Shown: positions 25,433-34,046 of the stretch, piece after piece | Position numbering within the stretch: position 1 is the stretch's first letter | How the letters are laid out: every line of letters starts with the position of its first letter | Origin: Acidimicrobiia bacterium | Lineage (GTDB): Bacteria; Actinomycetota; Acidimicrobiia; Acidimicrobiales; Bin134 | NCBI GenBank assembly: GCA_022826705.1 | Contig: JAJDUJ010000015.1 | Location: 1-64,000, forward strand | Length of the DNA: 64,000 nucleotides | Direction: 5' to 3' | Made by a program: the position numbers and the translations under genes | The notes under the pieces: generated by a model | The model's input: the letters and a program-made list of their open reading frames with translations, nothing else | What the model was told of the DNA's origin: nothing | The model's database searches: none

Positions 25433-27114
25433 AACGCGATCAGCCCCTCCTGCGGATGGGCCCACGGAAGCCGGGGAACGTGCTCGATCTGTTTGGGCCG
25501 AGCCAGCGGTATGTGGCCGATAGGGACATCGATGACTACTGGTGCCTGCTGTTCGAGCGCGGCCAGGATCATCGCTTCGAGATCCATGGGATCGTCGGCC
25601 CTCATTCCGATGGCGCCGAACGATTCAGCGAGTTTCACGAAATCAGGATTGGCGAGGTCGGTTCCGTAGGTGCCGTCGAAGAAATCGTCTAGGTCGCGGG
25701 CAACGTTGCCGAAAGCGTCGTCTCTGAAGATGACGGTGGTGACATTGATGCCGTACTTGATCGCGGTCGACAACTCAGATGAGCCGAACGAGAAGCCTCC
25801 GTCCCCGGTGACGCACACCACGGGGCGATCCGGTTGGGCCAGCTTTGCTCCCAGCGCAGTTGGGAACGCGTATCCCAGGTTGAAGGAGTACCCGGAGTCG
25901 ATGAAAGTACTCGGCTGGTTCACCTGCCAGTGGGTGCGAGCGTAGAAGCCGAATTGCGTGACATCCCAGACAGTTAGGGCATTTTCAGGTGTGCCCTTTT
26001 GCAGCGCCTCCAAAATGGGGTACTGCGGTTCTCTGGATCGGATGTCGTAGTAGGCGATGAGTTGGCGGGCGGCGGTCACTGCCTCAGCAGGCGACGGGCG
26101 CTCGTGGCATCCAGTATCAATGAGAAGTGGCAAGAGCGCATCAATGGTTGCTTGGGCGTCGCCGTGCAGGGGAATTGTGTTTGCTTGAATCCGGGTGAGG
26201 TCGAAGTCGTCAATGTTGATGTTCACCAGCGTCGACGACTCCCCGGCGGGGTTGCCCAACGAAAAGCGTGTTCCAATGCCGATGACCACATCGGCGGACT
26301 TCATCACGTCTAGCAGCTGGTTCAGTTCATGCCGCTCTCCACCGGGGCCGACGCAGGAGCCGTAGCACAGCGGGTGACTATCCGGTATAGCCCCCTTTCC
26401 GCCTCCCGACGTGATTACTGGGATGTTTGTGGTTTCGACGAGGTCGAGAAGAGCCTGCTCTGCGCCCGACAGAGCTACTCCGCCTCCGGCGACGATCAGG
26501 GGTAGACGAGAGTGTGCGATGGTCGAAGCCGCTTCTTGCAGTTGTTCACGGCTGGGAATGATTCGCGAGATGGGGGTGGGACCCATCAGTTCGACTTCAT
26601 CTCGTTCCACCAGGGCATCCGGTGGGCATTCGATGTAGGTCGGACGGGGGCGGTCGGTGCGCATTTGTCGAAATGCCTCGGATACGGCCGCGGGAATTTC
26701 CATTGGCGCAAGGGCTTGCTGGCGCCATTTGGTGATGGGTCGCACAATGTCGATTTGGTCGTCGACCTCATGGACGGCGCCGAGATTCTTGCCCATCTGA
26801 CCCCGGGGGATTTGTCCGGCGATGAGCAACAACGGACTAGAGCGGGCGTAGGCCGTGGCCAATCCCGCAGCTGCGTTGTATACGCCGACACCGGGAACCA
26901 CTAGGGCTACCCCCGGCTTGCCCGACGCTCGGGCGTATCCGTAGGCCATGTAGGTAGCGGCTTGTTCGTGGCGGGTGACGACCAACTGGATGCCGGGTTC
27001 GTCACGCAGCGCAGCGACGATTCCGTATACCTGGATGCCGGGAATACCGAAAACGATCTCGACTCCCTCTCGGGCCAACGACTTGACCAGCGCCTCTCCG
27101 CCGCTCATTTTCAC
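25429..27114 (-). CDS. thiamin-diphosphate-dependent enzyme (acetolactate synthase / decarboxylase family)
   Basis: 561 residues from GTG 27114, or 559 from ATG 27108; no strong ribosome binding site separates them. The N-terminal Pyr domain has the catalytic Glu in TRHEQAATYMAYGYAR (E50). A central domain carries GGGVALSGAE. The C-terminal PP domain has GDGGFSFGSSEL followed by DDAFGN, the Mg/ThDP-binding GDG motif. This is the acetolactate synthase / oxalyl-CoA decarboxylase / benzoylformate decarboxylase superfamily. The substrate is not evident, and no ilvN-like regulatory gene is adjacent. It lies 48 bp downstream of the PQQ-dehydrogenase-like gene on the same strand, so it may share its transcript. 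Confidence 0.85.
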   Translation of the reverse strand: MKMSGGEALVKSLAREGVEIVFGIPGIQVYGIVAALRDEPGIQLVVTRHEQAATYMAYGYARASGKPGVALVVPGVGVYNAAAGLATAYARSSPLLLIAGQIPRGQMGKNLGAVHEVDDQIDIVRPITKWRQQALAPMEIPAAVSEAFRQMRTDRPRPTYIECPPDALVERDEVELMGPTPISRIIPSREQLQEAASTIAHSRLPLIVAGGGVALSGAEQALLDLVETTNIPVITSGGGKGAIPDSHPLCYGSCVGPGGERHELNQLLDVMKSADVVIGIGTRFSLGNPAGESSTLVNINIDDFDLTRIQANTIPLHGDAQATIDALLPLLIDTGCHERPSPAEAVTAARQLIAYYDIRSREPQYPILEALQKGTPENALTVWDVTQFGFYARTHWQVNQPSTFIDSGYSFNLGYAFPTALGAKLAQPDRPVVCVTGDGGFSFGSSELSTAIKYGINVTTVIFRDDAFGNVARDLDDFFDGTYGTDLANPDFVKLAESFGAIGMRADDPMDLEAMILAALEQQAPVVIDVPIGHIPLARPKQIEHVPRLPWAHPQEGLIAF

Positions 27115-27162
27115 GATGCTGATCTTGTCAGAGCGGGAAGATGTCAGGTCGGATGGAAGCGG

Positions 27163-28506
27163 CTATTCCTCCGGTTCCAGCCGGTACACGGTGTCGTCGA
27201 AGCTCAACACGTACAACTCGCCCGCCGCGTCCTCGCCGAAGGAGACCAGCGTGACCGGATCGACGGAGAGGCCGAGTTCTATTTGGGTAGCCTGCCCTTG
27301 GTCATCGAGCGTGAGACCCCACAGGCGACCTTGGCAGAAATCGCCGAATACGTAGGTGCCCACCAGGCTGGGTATGGCCGAGCCCCGGTACACGTGGCCG
27401 CCGGTTATGGAGCAGCCCGTGTCGTGGTCGTACACGTGAATGGGGAAGTCCAAATCTTCGGGAGTTTCGACGCCGGAGAACCGGACGTGGCCTTCGAATA
27501 GCGGCCATCCCAAGTTGGCCCCTGGCTTCCAGCCGTCGGCGGCCCGCAGTACGTGGACTTCCTCCCACTCGTTTTGGCCCACATCTGCGATCCACAGATC
27601 GCCGGTGGTCCGGTCGAAGGAGAATCGCCACGGGTTGCGAGCCCCGTAGTGCCAGATCTCAGCTCGCCCCCCGCCGTCGGCAAACGGGTTGTCGGCGGGA
27701 ATGGAGTAAGCCGAGTCGCCGCTGGCCTCGGGATCGATACGGAGCATGGCGGCTAGCAGGGTGTCCAGATTCTGGCCCTGGTTGAACATGTCATCTCGGC
27801 CGCCGCCGTCGCCAAATCCGATCCACAGATAGCCGTCGGGACCGAAGGCGATATGGCCGCCATTGTGGTTGCAGGCTGGCTGGTAGGCGTCCAGCACCGT
27901 CCGGCCCTGGTCGCCCTGAACCCACTGCCCGCTCATGGGGTACTCCACGATCAAGCTGTCGCCCCTCAAGTCGGTGGAGCTCACGTAGAGCTTCGATCCG
28001 TCGGGGGAGAAGGCGATGCCCAACAGTCCTTCTTCGCACTCTGGATTGGTCTGGTCGCTGATATCCAACACCATCTCGGGTGGTTCATCCCCGTCTGCGC
28101 TTATGAGCCACACCTGGCCCTCCCGGGTGGCCACGTAGAGGTCTCCACTGGTGCCGCCGGTGCCCGGTCGGGCGACCAGCGCCATGGGGTCGGGCAATGA
28201 CGCCACTGGGGTCAACACCAAGATTGCCTCTTCAGGCTGGTTGGTCCCCGCGGCTTGTTCGTCCTCGCCTTGGTCGGGAGCCGGGTCGGTCGCGGGTGAG
28301 TCAACTGGCTGGTTTCCGGCAACGGTGGGGGCGTCCAGGGCCGAACCGGGAGCAGGGCCTGTCGGTGCTGCTGCACCAGCGGTAGCCGCTATCGTGGCTG
28401 CGATTTGTGGCTGGGCGTCGCGTCGGTCTTCGTCGCTCTCGCCGCATGCGCTAACCAGCAGGCAAATCGCGGCGACTATCGCCACCATTTGCCAGTTACG
28501 GCTCAT
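27163..28506 (-). CDS. PQQ-dependent sugar dehydrogenase-like lipoprotein (glucose/sorbosone dehydrogenase family)
   Basis: 447 residues from ATG 28506, which overlaps the tesB stop (ATGA). The signal peptide ends in the lipobox LLVSAC, followed by an Ala/Pro/Thr-rich linker (about 25-95) and a six-bladed propeller. Family motifs: EGLLGIAFSPDG, NGGHIAFGPDGYLWIGFGDGGG, RIDPEA, RNPWRFSFDR and DLWIADVGQNEWEEV. The enzyme would oxidise sugars or related compounds outside the cell, but YliI-like members of unknown substrate share all these motifs. It forms a tight run with tesB. Confidence 0.88.
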   Translation of the reverse strand: MSRNWQMVAIVAAICLLVSACGESDEDRRDAQPQIAATIAATAGAAAPTGPAPGSALDAPTVAGNQPVDSPATDPAPDQGEDEQAAGTNQPEEAILVLTPVASLPDPMALVARPGTGGTSGDLYVATREGQVWLISADGDEPPEMVLDISDQTNPECEEGLLGIAFSPDGSKLYVSSTDLRGDSLIVEYPMSGQWVQGDQGRTVLDAYQPACNHNGGHIAFGPDGYLWIGFGDGGGRDDMFNQGQNLDTLLAAMLRIDPEASGDSAYSIPADNPFADGGGRAEIWHYGARNPWRFSFDRTTGDLWIADVGQNEWEEVHVLRAADGWKPGANLGWPLFEGHVRFSGVETPEDLDFPIHVYDHDTGCSITGGHVYRGSAIPSLVGTYVFGDFCQGRLWGLTLDDQGQATQIELGLSVDPVTLVSFGEDAAGELYVLSFDDTVYRLEPEE

Positions 28507-29348
28507 GGCTTCTTCCGCAGGGGCCGGATCAATCCCTCTTGCACCACTGAGGCCACCATCTCGCCGGTGCGGTTCCATGCCGTGCCCCACGCCAGGCCCC
28601 GGGCATTGGATGCCGAGTGGGACACCTGGTCCAAGAAGATCCAGTCATCCATGCGCAGCGGGCGGTGGAACCACATGGCGTGGTCCAGGCTGGCTGCCTG
28701 GATGTCGATCTCGTTCCCTTGTACTGGAAGGGCCTTGGTGGCAGTGTCCAGCACTGTCATGTCGCTGGCGTAGGTGAACATGCAAGTGTGCAGCACTGGA
28801 TCGTTGGGCAGCGTGCCGGTGGCCCGCAGCCACACCTGCAAGCGTGGCTCTCGGCTCTGGCCCCGTTCTGCGGGCGAGCCGGTCACGTAACGCAGCTCGA
28901 TGGGGCGGATCATCCGGCCTTGGTCGTCCACCGGGAAACCGGGCCAAACGTGCGGTTCCAACTCCTCGGGATCGGGGATTCCTGCGGGAAGGTTGGTTTG
29001 GCGCTCGAAGCCCTCTTCTTGTTTGTGGAAGGAGGCCGACATGGTGAAGATGGGCTGGCCGTGCTGGATGGCGGTCACCCGGCGGGTGGTGAACGAGCGG
29101 CCGTCGCGCACCCGCTCAACCAGATACACCAGGGGGGCCGACACGTCGCCGGGTCGTATGAAGTAAGCCTGAAGGCTGTGAACCGAGCGGTCTTCCACTG
29201 TGCGGGTGGCCGCTACGAGGGCTTGGCCGGCTACTTGGCCGCCGAACACCCGTTGGCGGTCCTCTTGGGGGCTGACTCCCCTGAAGATGTCCTCCTCGAT
29301 GGGTTCCAGATCCAGCAGTTCGATGAGCGCATCTACCTCTGCTTGCAT
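28503..29348 (-). CDS. tesB: acyl-CoA thioesterase II
   Basis: 281 residues with the double hot-dog layout. Signatures are VFGGQVAGQALVAATRTV, VHSLQAYFIRPGD, VYLVERVRDGRSFTTRRV, IFTMSASFHKQEEG and, in the second half, LDHAMWFHRPLRMDDWIFLD with the catalytic Asp/Thr/Gln region. It hydrolyses acyl-CoA to free acid and CoA in the cytoplasm. The ATG at 29348 is 9 bases from a TAGGAT -10 box, giving a very short leader. Confidence 0.93.
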   Translation of the reverse strand: MQAEVDALIELLDLEPIEEDIFRGVSPQEDRQRVFGGQVAGQALVAATRTVEDRSVHSLQAYFIRPGDVSAPLVYLVERVRDGRSFTTRRVTAIQHGQPIFTMSASFHKQEEGFERQTNLPAGIPDPEELEPHVWPGFPVDDQGRMIRPIELRYVTGSPAERGQSREPRLQVWLRATGTLPNDPVLHTCMFTYASDMTVLDTATKALPVQGNEIDIQAASLDHAMWFHRPLRMDDWIFLDQVSHSASNARGLAWGTAWNRTGEMVASVVQEGLIRPLRKKP

Positions 29349-29357
29349 GACCGACTG

Positions 29358-29363
29358 ATCCTA
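29358..29363 (-). promoter_or_regulatory. -10 box (TAGGAT) of tesB
   Basis: TAGGAT on the minus strand lies 9 bases upstream of the tesB ATG; no ribosome binding site fits between. This implies a leaderless or near-leaderless transcript. On the other strand TACGCT at 29420-29425 could serve the divergent GtrA-like gene. Confidence 0.4.
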
Positions 29364-29436
29364 CCGTCAGAGTTAGGCAAACCTTATGGCCTAGTAGTCG
29401 GATTTGAGAGGGGCTGGGGTACGCTTGTTTCTCCCC

Positions 29437-29931
29437 ATGACGCTTCTTGTCTCTGCCCGCGCTCACGTCTTGGAAAACTGGCGCCGCCTGCTGCGCTACT
29501 GCGGCACATCGGCGGTGGGAGTGGTGCTGGGTCAGACCATTCTGCGGGTGTGCTACGACTTGCTTGGCTGGTCGGGGCTGTTGTCCAACTTGGTGGCTTT
29601 TATGATCGCCAACATCCCCGTCTACTTCCTGTACCGGGGGTGGGTGTGGGACAGCAGCGGCCCAACGCAATGGGGTCGGGTGGTGCTGCCCTTCTGGCTG
29701 GTCTCGCTGGCTGGGCTGGCCCTGTCGTCGCTGGCCGTGGGCTTGGTGGACGCCGCCACCGACAACGGCTGGTTCATCACCGCGGCGTCGGTTGGGGCAT
29801 TCGGCACGGTATGGCTGGTGAAGTACGCGGTGTGCGACCAGTACTTGTTCGGTCCAGCGCTCGACGGAGAGTCTGCTGACAAGGGCCTAGAGACCCAAGA
29901 CGATGGAACCCAGTCGGCGGGCGTTCGCTGA
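29437..29931 (+). CDS. GtrA-like small membrane protein
   Basis: 164 residues from ATG 29437; an upstream in-frame start at 29404 has no better signal. There are four hydrophobic helices in the GtrA pattern: LLRYCGTSAVGVVLGQTILRV, SNLVAFMIANIPVYFLYRGWVW, a third near residues 85-105, and FITAASVGAFGTVWLVKYAV followed by the DQYLF motif. GtrA-family proteins are thought to help move lipid-linked sugars across the membrane. The 3' end overlaps the next gene by 29 bp. Confidence 0.8.
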   Translation: MTLLVSARAHVLENWRRLLRYCGTSAVGVVLGQTILRVCYDLLGWSGLLSNLVAFMIANIPVYFLYRGWVWDSSGPTQWGRVVLPFWLVSLAGLALSSLAVGLVDAATDNGWFITAASVGAFGTVWLVKYAVCDQYLFGPALDGESADKGLETQDDGTQSAGVR

Positions 29932-30532
29932 GGCCGCCCGGGGGTTCATGCCCCCCGATGAGGGAATGGCGCTTCACCAGGCCGCCTGCGACTTGGAGGT
30001 GGCCGGGCCGCTGCTGGAAGTGGGCAGCTATTGCGGCAAGTCGTCGGTGTATCTGGGCGACGCCGCCCAAGCCCAAGGCCGAATGCTGTTCGCTCTCGAC
30101 CATCACCGGGGATCGGAGGAGAACCAGCCGGGCTGGGAGTGGCACGAGCCCGATCTCGTCGATCCCGCCGTCGGGCTGATCGACACCCTGCCCCATTTCC
30201 GCCGCACGGTGTATGAGGCCGGGTTGGAGGGAAGCGTGGTGGCTTTAGTGGGCGATTCGGTGGCCATTGCCCAAAACTGGTCCACCCCGTTGGCCTTCTT
30301 GTTCATCGACGGCGGCCACGGCACCGAGCCAGCCCACGCCGATTACGAGCACTGGGTGCCCCACTTGGCGACGGGGGGCCGTCTGGCCATTCACGACGTG
30401 TTTCCAAACCCCGCAGATGGCGGTCGCCCGCCCTATGAGATCTACTGCCGGGCCATGGATTCCGGTGCCTTCACAGAGCTCTCCATCACCGGCTCCCTGA
30501 GGGTCCTCACCCGCCACGCCCCCGGCATCTGA
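29903..30532 (+). CDS. class I SAM-dependent methyltransferase
   Basis: 209 residues. The SAM-binding GxGxxxG-type loop is read as LLEVGSYCGKSSVYLGDAA, followed by acidic residues in FALDHHRG, then FLFIDGGHGTEPAHADYEHW and LAIHDVFPN. This is the pattern of the Methyltransf_24 (macrocin/cephalosporin hydroxylase-like) group. The substrate is unknown. It overlaps the GtrA-like gene by 29 bp, so the two are probably cotranscribed. Confidence 0.82.
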   Translation: MEPSRRAFAEAARGFMPPDEGMALHQAACDLEVAGPLLEVGSYCGKSSVYLGDAAQAQGRMLFALDHHRGSEENQPGWEWHEPDLVDPAVGLIDTLPHFRRTVYEAGLEGSVVALVGDSVAIAQNWSTPLAFLFIDGGHGTEPAHADYEHWVPHLATGGRLAIHDVFPNPADGGRPPYEIYCRAMDSGAFTELSITGSLRVLTRHAPGI

Positions 30533-30568
30533 CCTGCTCCGTACCGAGCAGGCCTCCCGCCGCCTAAC

Positions 30569-30574
30569 TACCGT
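30569..30574 (+). promoter_or_regulatory. -10 box (TACCGT) of the DUF1214 gene, leaderless type
   Basis: TACCGT is followed by 6 bases (TGCGGC) and the GTG start at 30581. The spacing places the transcription start at the start codon. Confidence 0.45.
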
Positions 30575-30580
30575 TGCGGC

Positions 30581-31762
30581 GTGAATCAAGAACAGAGGCT
30601 GGAATCAGGTGAAGCGTGGCGGGAGTTCTGCGATCGATTGAAAGCCGCAGGTAACCGGCTGCTGGAAGACGACTTTCCGGCGGAGGCGGCTGATCTGGCC
30701 GAGGGTTATCGACATCTAGGCCGGCTGCTGATGCAGGGGTGGATCGAGCAGGTTGAGTTTGCCGACCGGGACTTTCCGGTGATGTACCGCCACAACGACG
30801 ATGTGATGCGCTGGGGCGGCCCCAACGTGGACAACACCTACTGGCGGGCCCACGTGAGTGTTGAGCACTCCTATCGGATCAATGGGTGGCTGCCGCCAGG
30901 GGCGATGTTCGTGATCCAAAGCGCCCACGGCGAGATGCACCAGAACCGTCTGGGCATCACCGCCGAACGCTCGAGCGACGATTTCGCGGTGGATCCCGAT
31001 GGCAGTTTCACCTTCATCGCCAGTGCCACTCCCCACGACGGCAACTGGCTCCCCATCGACGAGCACACCGACCACATCTCAGTGCGGGAGTACAACGTGG
31101 ACTGGGGAGTAGACGAGCCGGGCCGGTTTGTGATCGAGCGGGTGGGCAGCGAGGGGGAGCGCCCGGAGCCGCTTGATCCGGCTGGCTTCGCCGAGGGTTT
31201 GGATCGGGCCATGGCCTGGGCCGAGGACGCCCTGGTGTTCTGGAACCAGTGGATGGAGCGCAGCCGCCGGGCCGCGCCACCCAATGTGTTCTACGGCCCC
31301 CGCTCGGTGCCCGGTGGGGCCGATGCCATCGGCTACGGCGGCTGCTCCTACGAACTGGGGCCCGACGAGGCCCTGGTAGTGAGTTGCGACGTGCCCGACG
31401 CCCAGTACTGGTCGTTCATGCTTTACAGCTACGCCTGGTTCGAGTCACTGGACTTCGCCAACCGCACCGTGAGCCTCAACAACGCCCAAATCGCAGTGGA
31501 CCCCGACGGCCGATTCCGCATTGTGGTGGCCCACCAAGATCCCGGCGTGCAGAACTGGCTCGACACCGAGGGCCGCCCCGAGGCTCTCATCACCTTCCGC
31601 TGGGTCCTCAGCACCACTATGCCCACCCCCGAGGGCCAAGTAGTTCCCTTCACGGAGGTCGACTCCCACCTCCCCGACTTCGTGACCCGCGTCACCCCCG
31701 ACCAACGCGCCGCCCAAATCGCCGCCCGCCGCCAATCCCGCGCCCACCGCTTCCGCTGCTGA
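30581..31762 (+). CDS. DUF1214 domain-containing protein
   Basis: 393 residues from GTG 30581. The C-terminal half (about 270-375) has the DUF1214-type strands: ALVVSCDVPDAQYWSFMLY, SLNNAQIAVDPDGRFRIVVAH and PGVQNWLDTEGRPEALITFRW. The N-terminal part contains YRHNDDVMRWGGPNVDNTYW, reminiscent of the DUF1254/1214 pair of acyl- or hormone-related proteins. There is no signal peptide. The biochemical role is unknown. It is monocistronic by its own leaderless promoter. Confidence 0.75.
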   Translation: MNQEQRLESGEAWREFCDRLKAAGNRLLEDDFPAEAADLAEGYRHLGRLLMQGWIEQVEFADRDFPVMYRHNDDVMRWGGPNVDNTYWRAHVSVEHSYRINGWLPPGAMFVIQSAHGEMHQNRLGITAERSSDDFAVDPDGSFTFIASATPHDGNWLPIDEHTDHISVREYNVDWGVDEPGRFVIERVGSEGERPEPLDPAGFAEGLDRAMAWAEDALVFWNQWMERSRRAAPPNVFYGPRSVPGGADAIGYGGCSYELGPDEALVVSCDVPDAQYWSFMLYSYAWFESLDFANRTVSLNNAQIAVDPDGRFRIVVAHQDPGVQNWLDTEGRPEALITFRWVLSTTMPTPEGQVVPFTEVDSHLPDFVTRVTPDQRAAQIAARRQSRAHRFRC

Positions 31763-31796
31763 ACTTCATTGGCGCAGTTGAGCCTGTAGCGCGATA

Positions 31797-31802
31797 TAGC
31801 CT
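31797..31802 (+). promoter_or_regulatory. -10 box (TAGCCT) of sodC, leaderless type
   Basis: TAGCCT is followed by 7 bases and the ATG at 31810. There is no room for a ribosome binding site. Confidence 0.4.
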
Positions 31803-31809
31803 CGCCCCC

Positions 31810-32382
31810 ATGAATACTTGGAGCATCTGGAGAATCCCTGCTCTTGTTGCCTGCCTCTTCTTGATGGCCGCGGCCTGCGGGAGCGACGACAACGGGCAGG
31901 CTTACGAGGCTGACCAGGTTGGTGCTGCTGCCTCGGCCAGCATTGTCAACCCCGATGGCGATGTCGTGGGCAGCGCCGACTTTGAACAGGGACCGACAGG
32001 GGTGCTGATTACGATGTCGATGAGCGGCCTCACTCCCGGCGCGCACGGCATCCATCTGCACGAGGTTGGTGCCTGCACTCCTGACTTCAAAGCGGCTGGC
32101 GGTCACCTCACGGCTACCGACGAAGCGCAGCACGGCTTGAAGAACCCTCAGCGCACGGTGGACAACCACGACAACGGCGACCTGCCCAACCTGTACGCAG
32201 CGGCTGATGGCATTGCCCAAGCCGAGTTCTTCACCTCGCTGGTGACCATTTCCGGCGGGTCAATGCCCGCACTGCTCGATGCCGACGGCTCCACGTTGGT
32301 TATCCACGAGAACCCCGACGATCACCTCACCCAGCCCATCGGCGGTGCCGGTGGCCGCGTGGGTTGCGGCATCATCCGCTAA
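31810..32382 (+). CDS. sodC: Cu/Zn superoxide dismutase lipoprotein
   Basis: 190 residues. The signal peptide ends in the lipobox MAAAC with Cys23 lipidated, so the enzyme is anchored outside the membrane. The SOD_Cu signatures are GAHGIHLHEVGACTPDFKAAGGH (Cu His ligands, first Cys of the disulfide), then LKNPQ, GDLPNL and STLVIHENPDDHLTQPIGGAGGRVGC. The bridging-His and Zn-Asp positions appear to be filled. It removes extracytoplasmic superoxide. The open frame extends upstream into the DUF1214 gene but is not used there. Confidence 0.92.
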   Translation: MNTWSIWRIPALVACLFLMAAACGSDDNGQAYEADQVGAAASASIVNPDGDVVGSADFEQGPTGVLITMSMSGLTPGAHGIHLHEVGACTPDFKAAGGHLTATDEAQHGLKNPQRTVDNHDNGDLPNLYAAADGIAQAEFFTSLVTISGGSMPALLDADGSTLVIHENPDDHLTQPIGGAGGRVGCGIIR

Positions 32383-32396
32383 CCAGCGAGCAGTTC

Positions 32397-32840
32397 TCAG
32401 CGATTCCCTAGCCGTAAGGCAGCGCGTACCGATCGTTCCACCGCATCGGCCACAGTTTCGGGATCTTCATGCTCCCAGAAACGCAGCACGGTCCAGCCGG
32501 CTTCTTGGAGGTGGGCGTCGGTGTCTTGGTCGCGGGCGATGTTGCCGGTGATCTTGGCTGACCAGTATTCGGGGTTGGTGGCGGGCTGGGTGTGGTGTTC
32601 AGGGCAGCCGTGCCAATAGCAGCCGTCCACAAACACCGCGATCTTGGCTCTGCGAAACACCAGATCGGCCGTCCGCCGCAGCTCCGGTAGCGGTCGTGCC
32701 GCCACCCGGTAGCGCAACCCCCGCCGATGCACCGCCGAGCGAACCGCCAATTCCGGTTTGGTGTCGCGACTCCTGTTCCCCTGCATCGACTTCCGAGTCG
32801 CCTCCGACGAAGCCCAAGATCCCTCCGGCAGCCCGCTCAT
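32397..32840 (-). CDS. vsr: very short patch repair endonuclease (Vsr)
   Basis: 147 residues from ATG 32840. Family motifs: RSRDTKPELAVRSAVHRRGLRYR, then ADLVFRRAKIAVFVDGCYWHGCPEH (catalytic Asp and zinc-binding Cys/His residues) and the C-terminal GWTVLRFWEHEDPE. Vsr nicks at T:G mismatches arising from deaminated 5-methylcytosine. It is divergent from the C5 methyltransferase gene at 32916, so it most likely serves R-M system 2. Start choice is supported by the TACCAT-N6-ATG promoter. Confidence 0.93.
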   Translation of the reverse strand: MSGLPEGSWASSEATRKSMQGNRSRDTKPELAVRSAVHRRGLRYRVAARPLPELRRTADLVFRRAKIAVFVDGCYWHGCPEHHTQPATNPEYWSAKITGNIARDQDTDAHLQEAGWTVLRFWEHEDPETVADAVERSVRAALRLGNR

Positions 32841-32846
32841 GGTCCG

Positions 32847-32852
32847 ATGGTA
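32847..32852 (-). promoter_or_regulatory. -10 box (TACCAT) of vsr, leaderless type
   Basis: On the minus strand TACCAT is followed by 6 bases and the ATG of vsr at 32840. Confidence 0.45.
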
Positions 32853-32903
32853 CACAGACTGCTGTAAGCCCTGTTGATCCCCGTAACCGTCGCAGGGTGG
32901 GGG

Positions 32904-32909
32904 TATGGT
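32904..32909 (+). promoter_or_regulatory. -10 box (TATGGT) of the R-M system 2 methyltransferase gene, leaderless type
   Basis: TATGGT is followed by 6 bases and the ATG at 32916. Together with the vsr box it makes a compact 75-bp divergent control region. Confidence 0.45.
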
Positions 32910-32915
32910 CATCCC

Positions 32916-34046
32916 ATGCACACATTCCGTGGGCTAGTTGCCGCCGAATTCTTCGCCGGGATTGGCCTGGTGAGGGCTGGTTTGGAACGGGCGGGTATCG
33001 ACGTGGTGTGGGCAAACGACATCGAGCCGGTCAAGCATGCGGTGTATGCGTCCAATTTTGACGACGCGCACTATGTCTTGGGAGACATCCGGGGTGTGGA
33101 GGGCGAGTCGGTGCCCAGCGTGGATATTGCGACGGCCAGCTTTCCTTGCGTTGACTTGTCGCTGGCGGGGTACAGACGAGGGCTGGATGGGGAGCAGTCT
33201 GGGCTGTTCTTCGAGTTCTCCCGTGTCTTGAGAGAGATGGAGGGAAGAATCCCGCCAGTGGTGATGATTGAGAATGTGTCGTCTTTCGTGTCCTCTAGGG
33301 GAGGGGAAGACCTGCGTGTGTCAATCGAAGAGCTCAACAATCTGGGATACATATGTGATGTGCTTACCGTGGACGCAAGCTGGTTCGTGCCCCAGTCCCG
33401 GCCTCGGCTCTTCATCATTGGCACGCTTGAACGACTCGGTGGGCCCGCTCTGGGGATGGCGGGTCCGCTGCGCTCTGAATCGGTGGCCTCGTTTGTTCGA
33501 GCCCATCAGGATCTGATGCTTCAAGAACTGCCGGTGCCTGTTCCAATTCAGGATAGTCGCCGTCTTGGCGACGTAGTAGAGCGGTTTGACCCCCGCGACG
33601 AGCGGTGGTGGGATGGCGAACGGCTGAGGAAGTTCCTGGACTCACTTCCTCCCATACACCAACGTCGCCTGGACTCGCTCCGACAGGACGGGATCCCACG
33701 GTGGCGCACTGCCTACCGTCGAACACGCAAAGGAGTGGCCGTGTGGGAAATCCGGTCGGACAACATCTCCGGTTGCTTGCGGACGGCACGCGGCGGCTCT
33801 TCTCGGCAGGCTGTCGTCGAGGTCTCCGATGATGAAGTTCGGGCCAGATGGATGACGCCTCGTGAGTACGGCCGGCTACAAGGGGTTACCGACCAATTCG
33901 ACTATTCGGCGGTGACCGATGCTCAAGCGCTGTTCGGGTTCGGTGATGCAGTTTGTGTGCCAGCCGTCGCCTGGCTGGCTGAGCATGTTCTAGTCCCTGC
34001 TGTGGTGGGGATAGGCGGTCAAGCTCCTACAAAGGCCGCTGTGTGA
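32916..34046 (+). CDS. DNA (cytosine-5) methyltransferase of R-M system 2
   Basis: 376 residues from ATG 32916, chosen by the leaderless promoter and because FFAGIGLVRAGLERAG (motif I) lies just downstream. Other motifs: ATASFPCVDLSLAG with the catalytic Cys (IV), VVMIENVSSFVSS (VI), VPQSRPRLFIIG (VIII), and LQGVTDQFDY...FGFGDAVCVPAVAWL (IX/X). Divergent vsr and the coupled downstream gene (GTGA overlap) complete a type II-like system. It has little similarity in its recognition region to the methyltransferase at 23.3 kb, so the two systems should have different specificities. Confidence 0.92.
   Translation: MHTFRGLVAAEFFAGIGLVRAGLERAGIDVVWANDIEPVKHAVYASNFDDAHYVLGDIRGVEGESVPSVDIATASFPCVDLSLAGYRRGLDGEQSGLFFEFSRVLREMEGRIPPVVMIENVSSFVSSRGGEDLRVSIEELNNLGYICDVLTVDASWFVPQSRPRLFIIGTLERLGGPALGMAGPLRSESVASFVRAHQDLMLQELPVPVPIQDSRRLGDVVERFDPRDERWWDGERLRKFLDSLPPIHQRRLDSLRQDGIPRWRTAYRRTRKGVAVWEIRSDNISGCLRTARGGSSRQAVVEVSDDEVRARWMTPREYGRLQGVTDQFDYSAVTDAQALFGFGDAVCVPAVAWLAEHVLVPAVVGIGGQAPTKAAV

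Noticed and set aside
28617-29879. 420-codon plus-strand frame over tesB and the GtrA-like gene
   Set aside because: Mostly antisense to tesB; its end is out of frame with the real GtrA-like gene.
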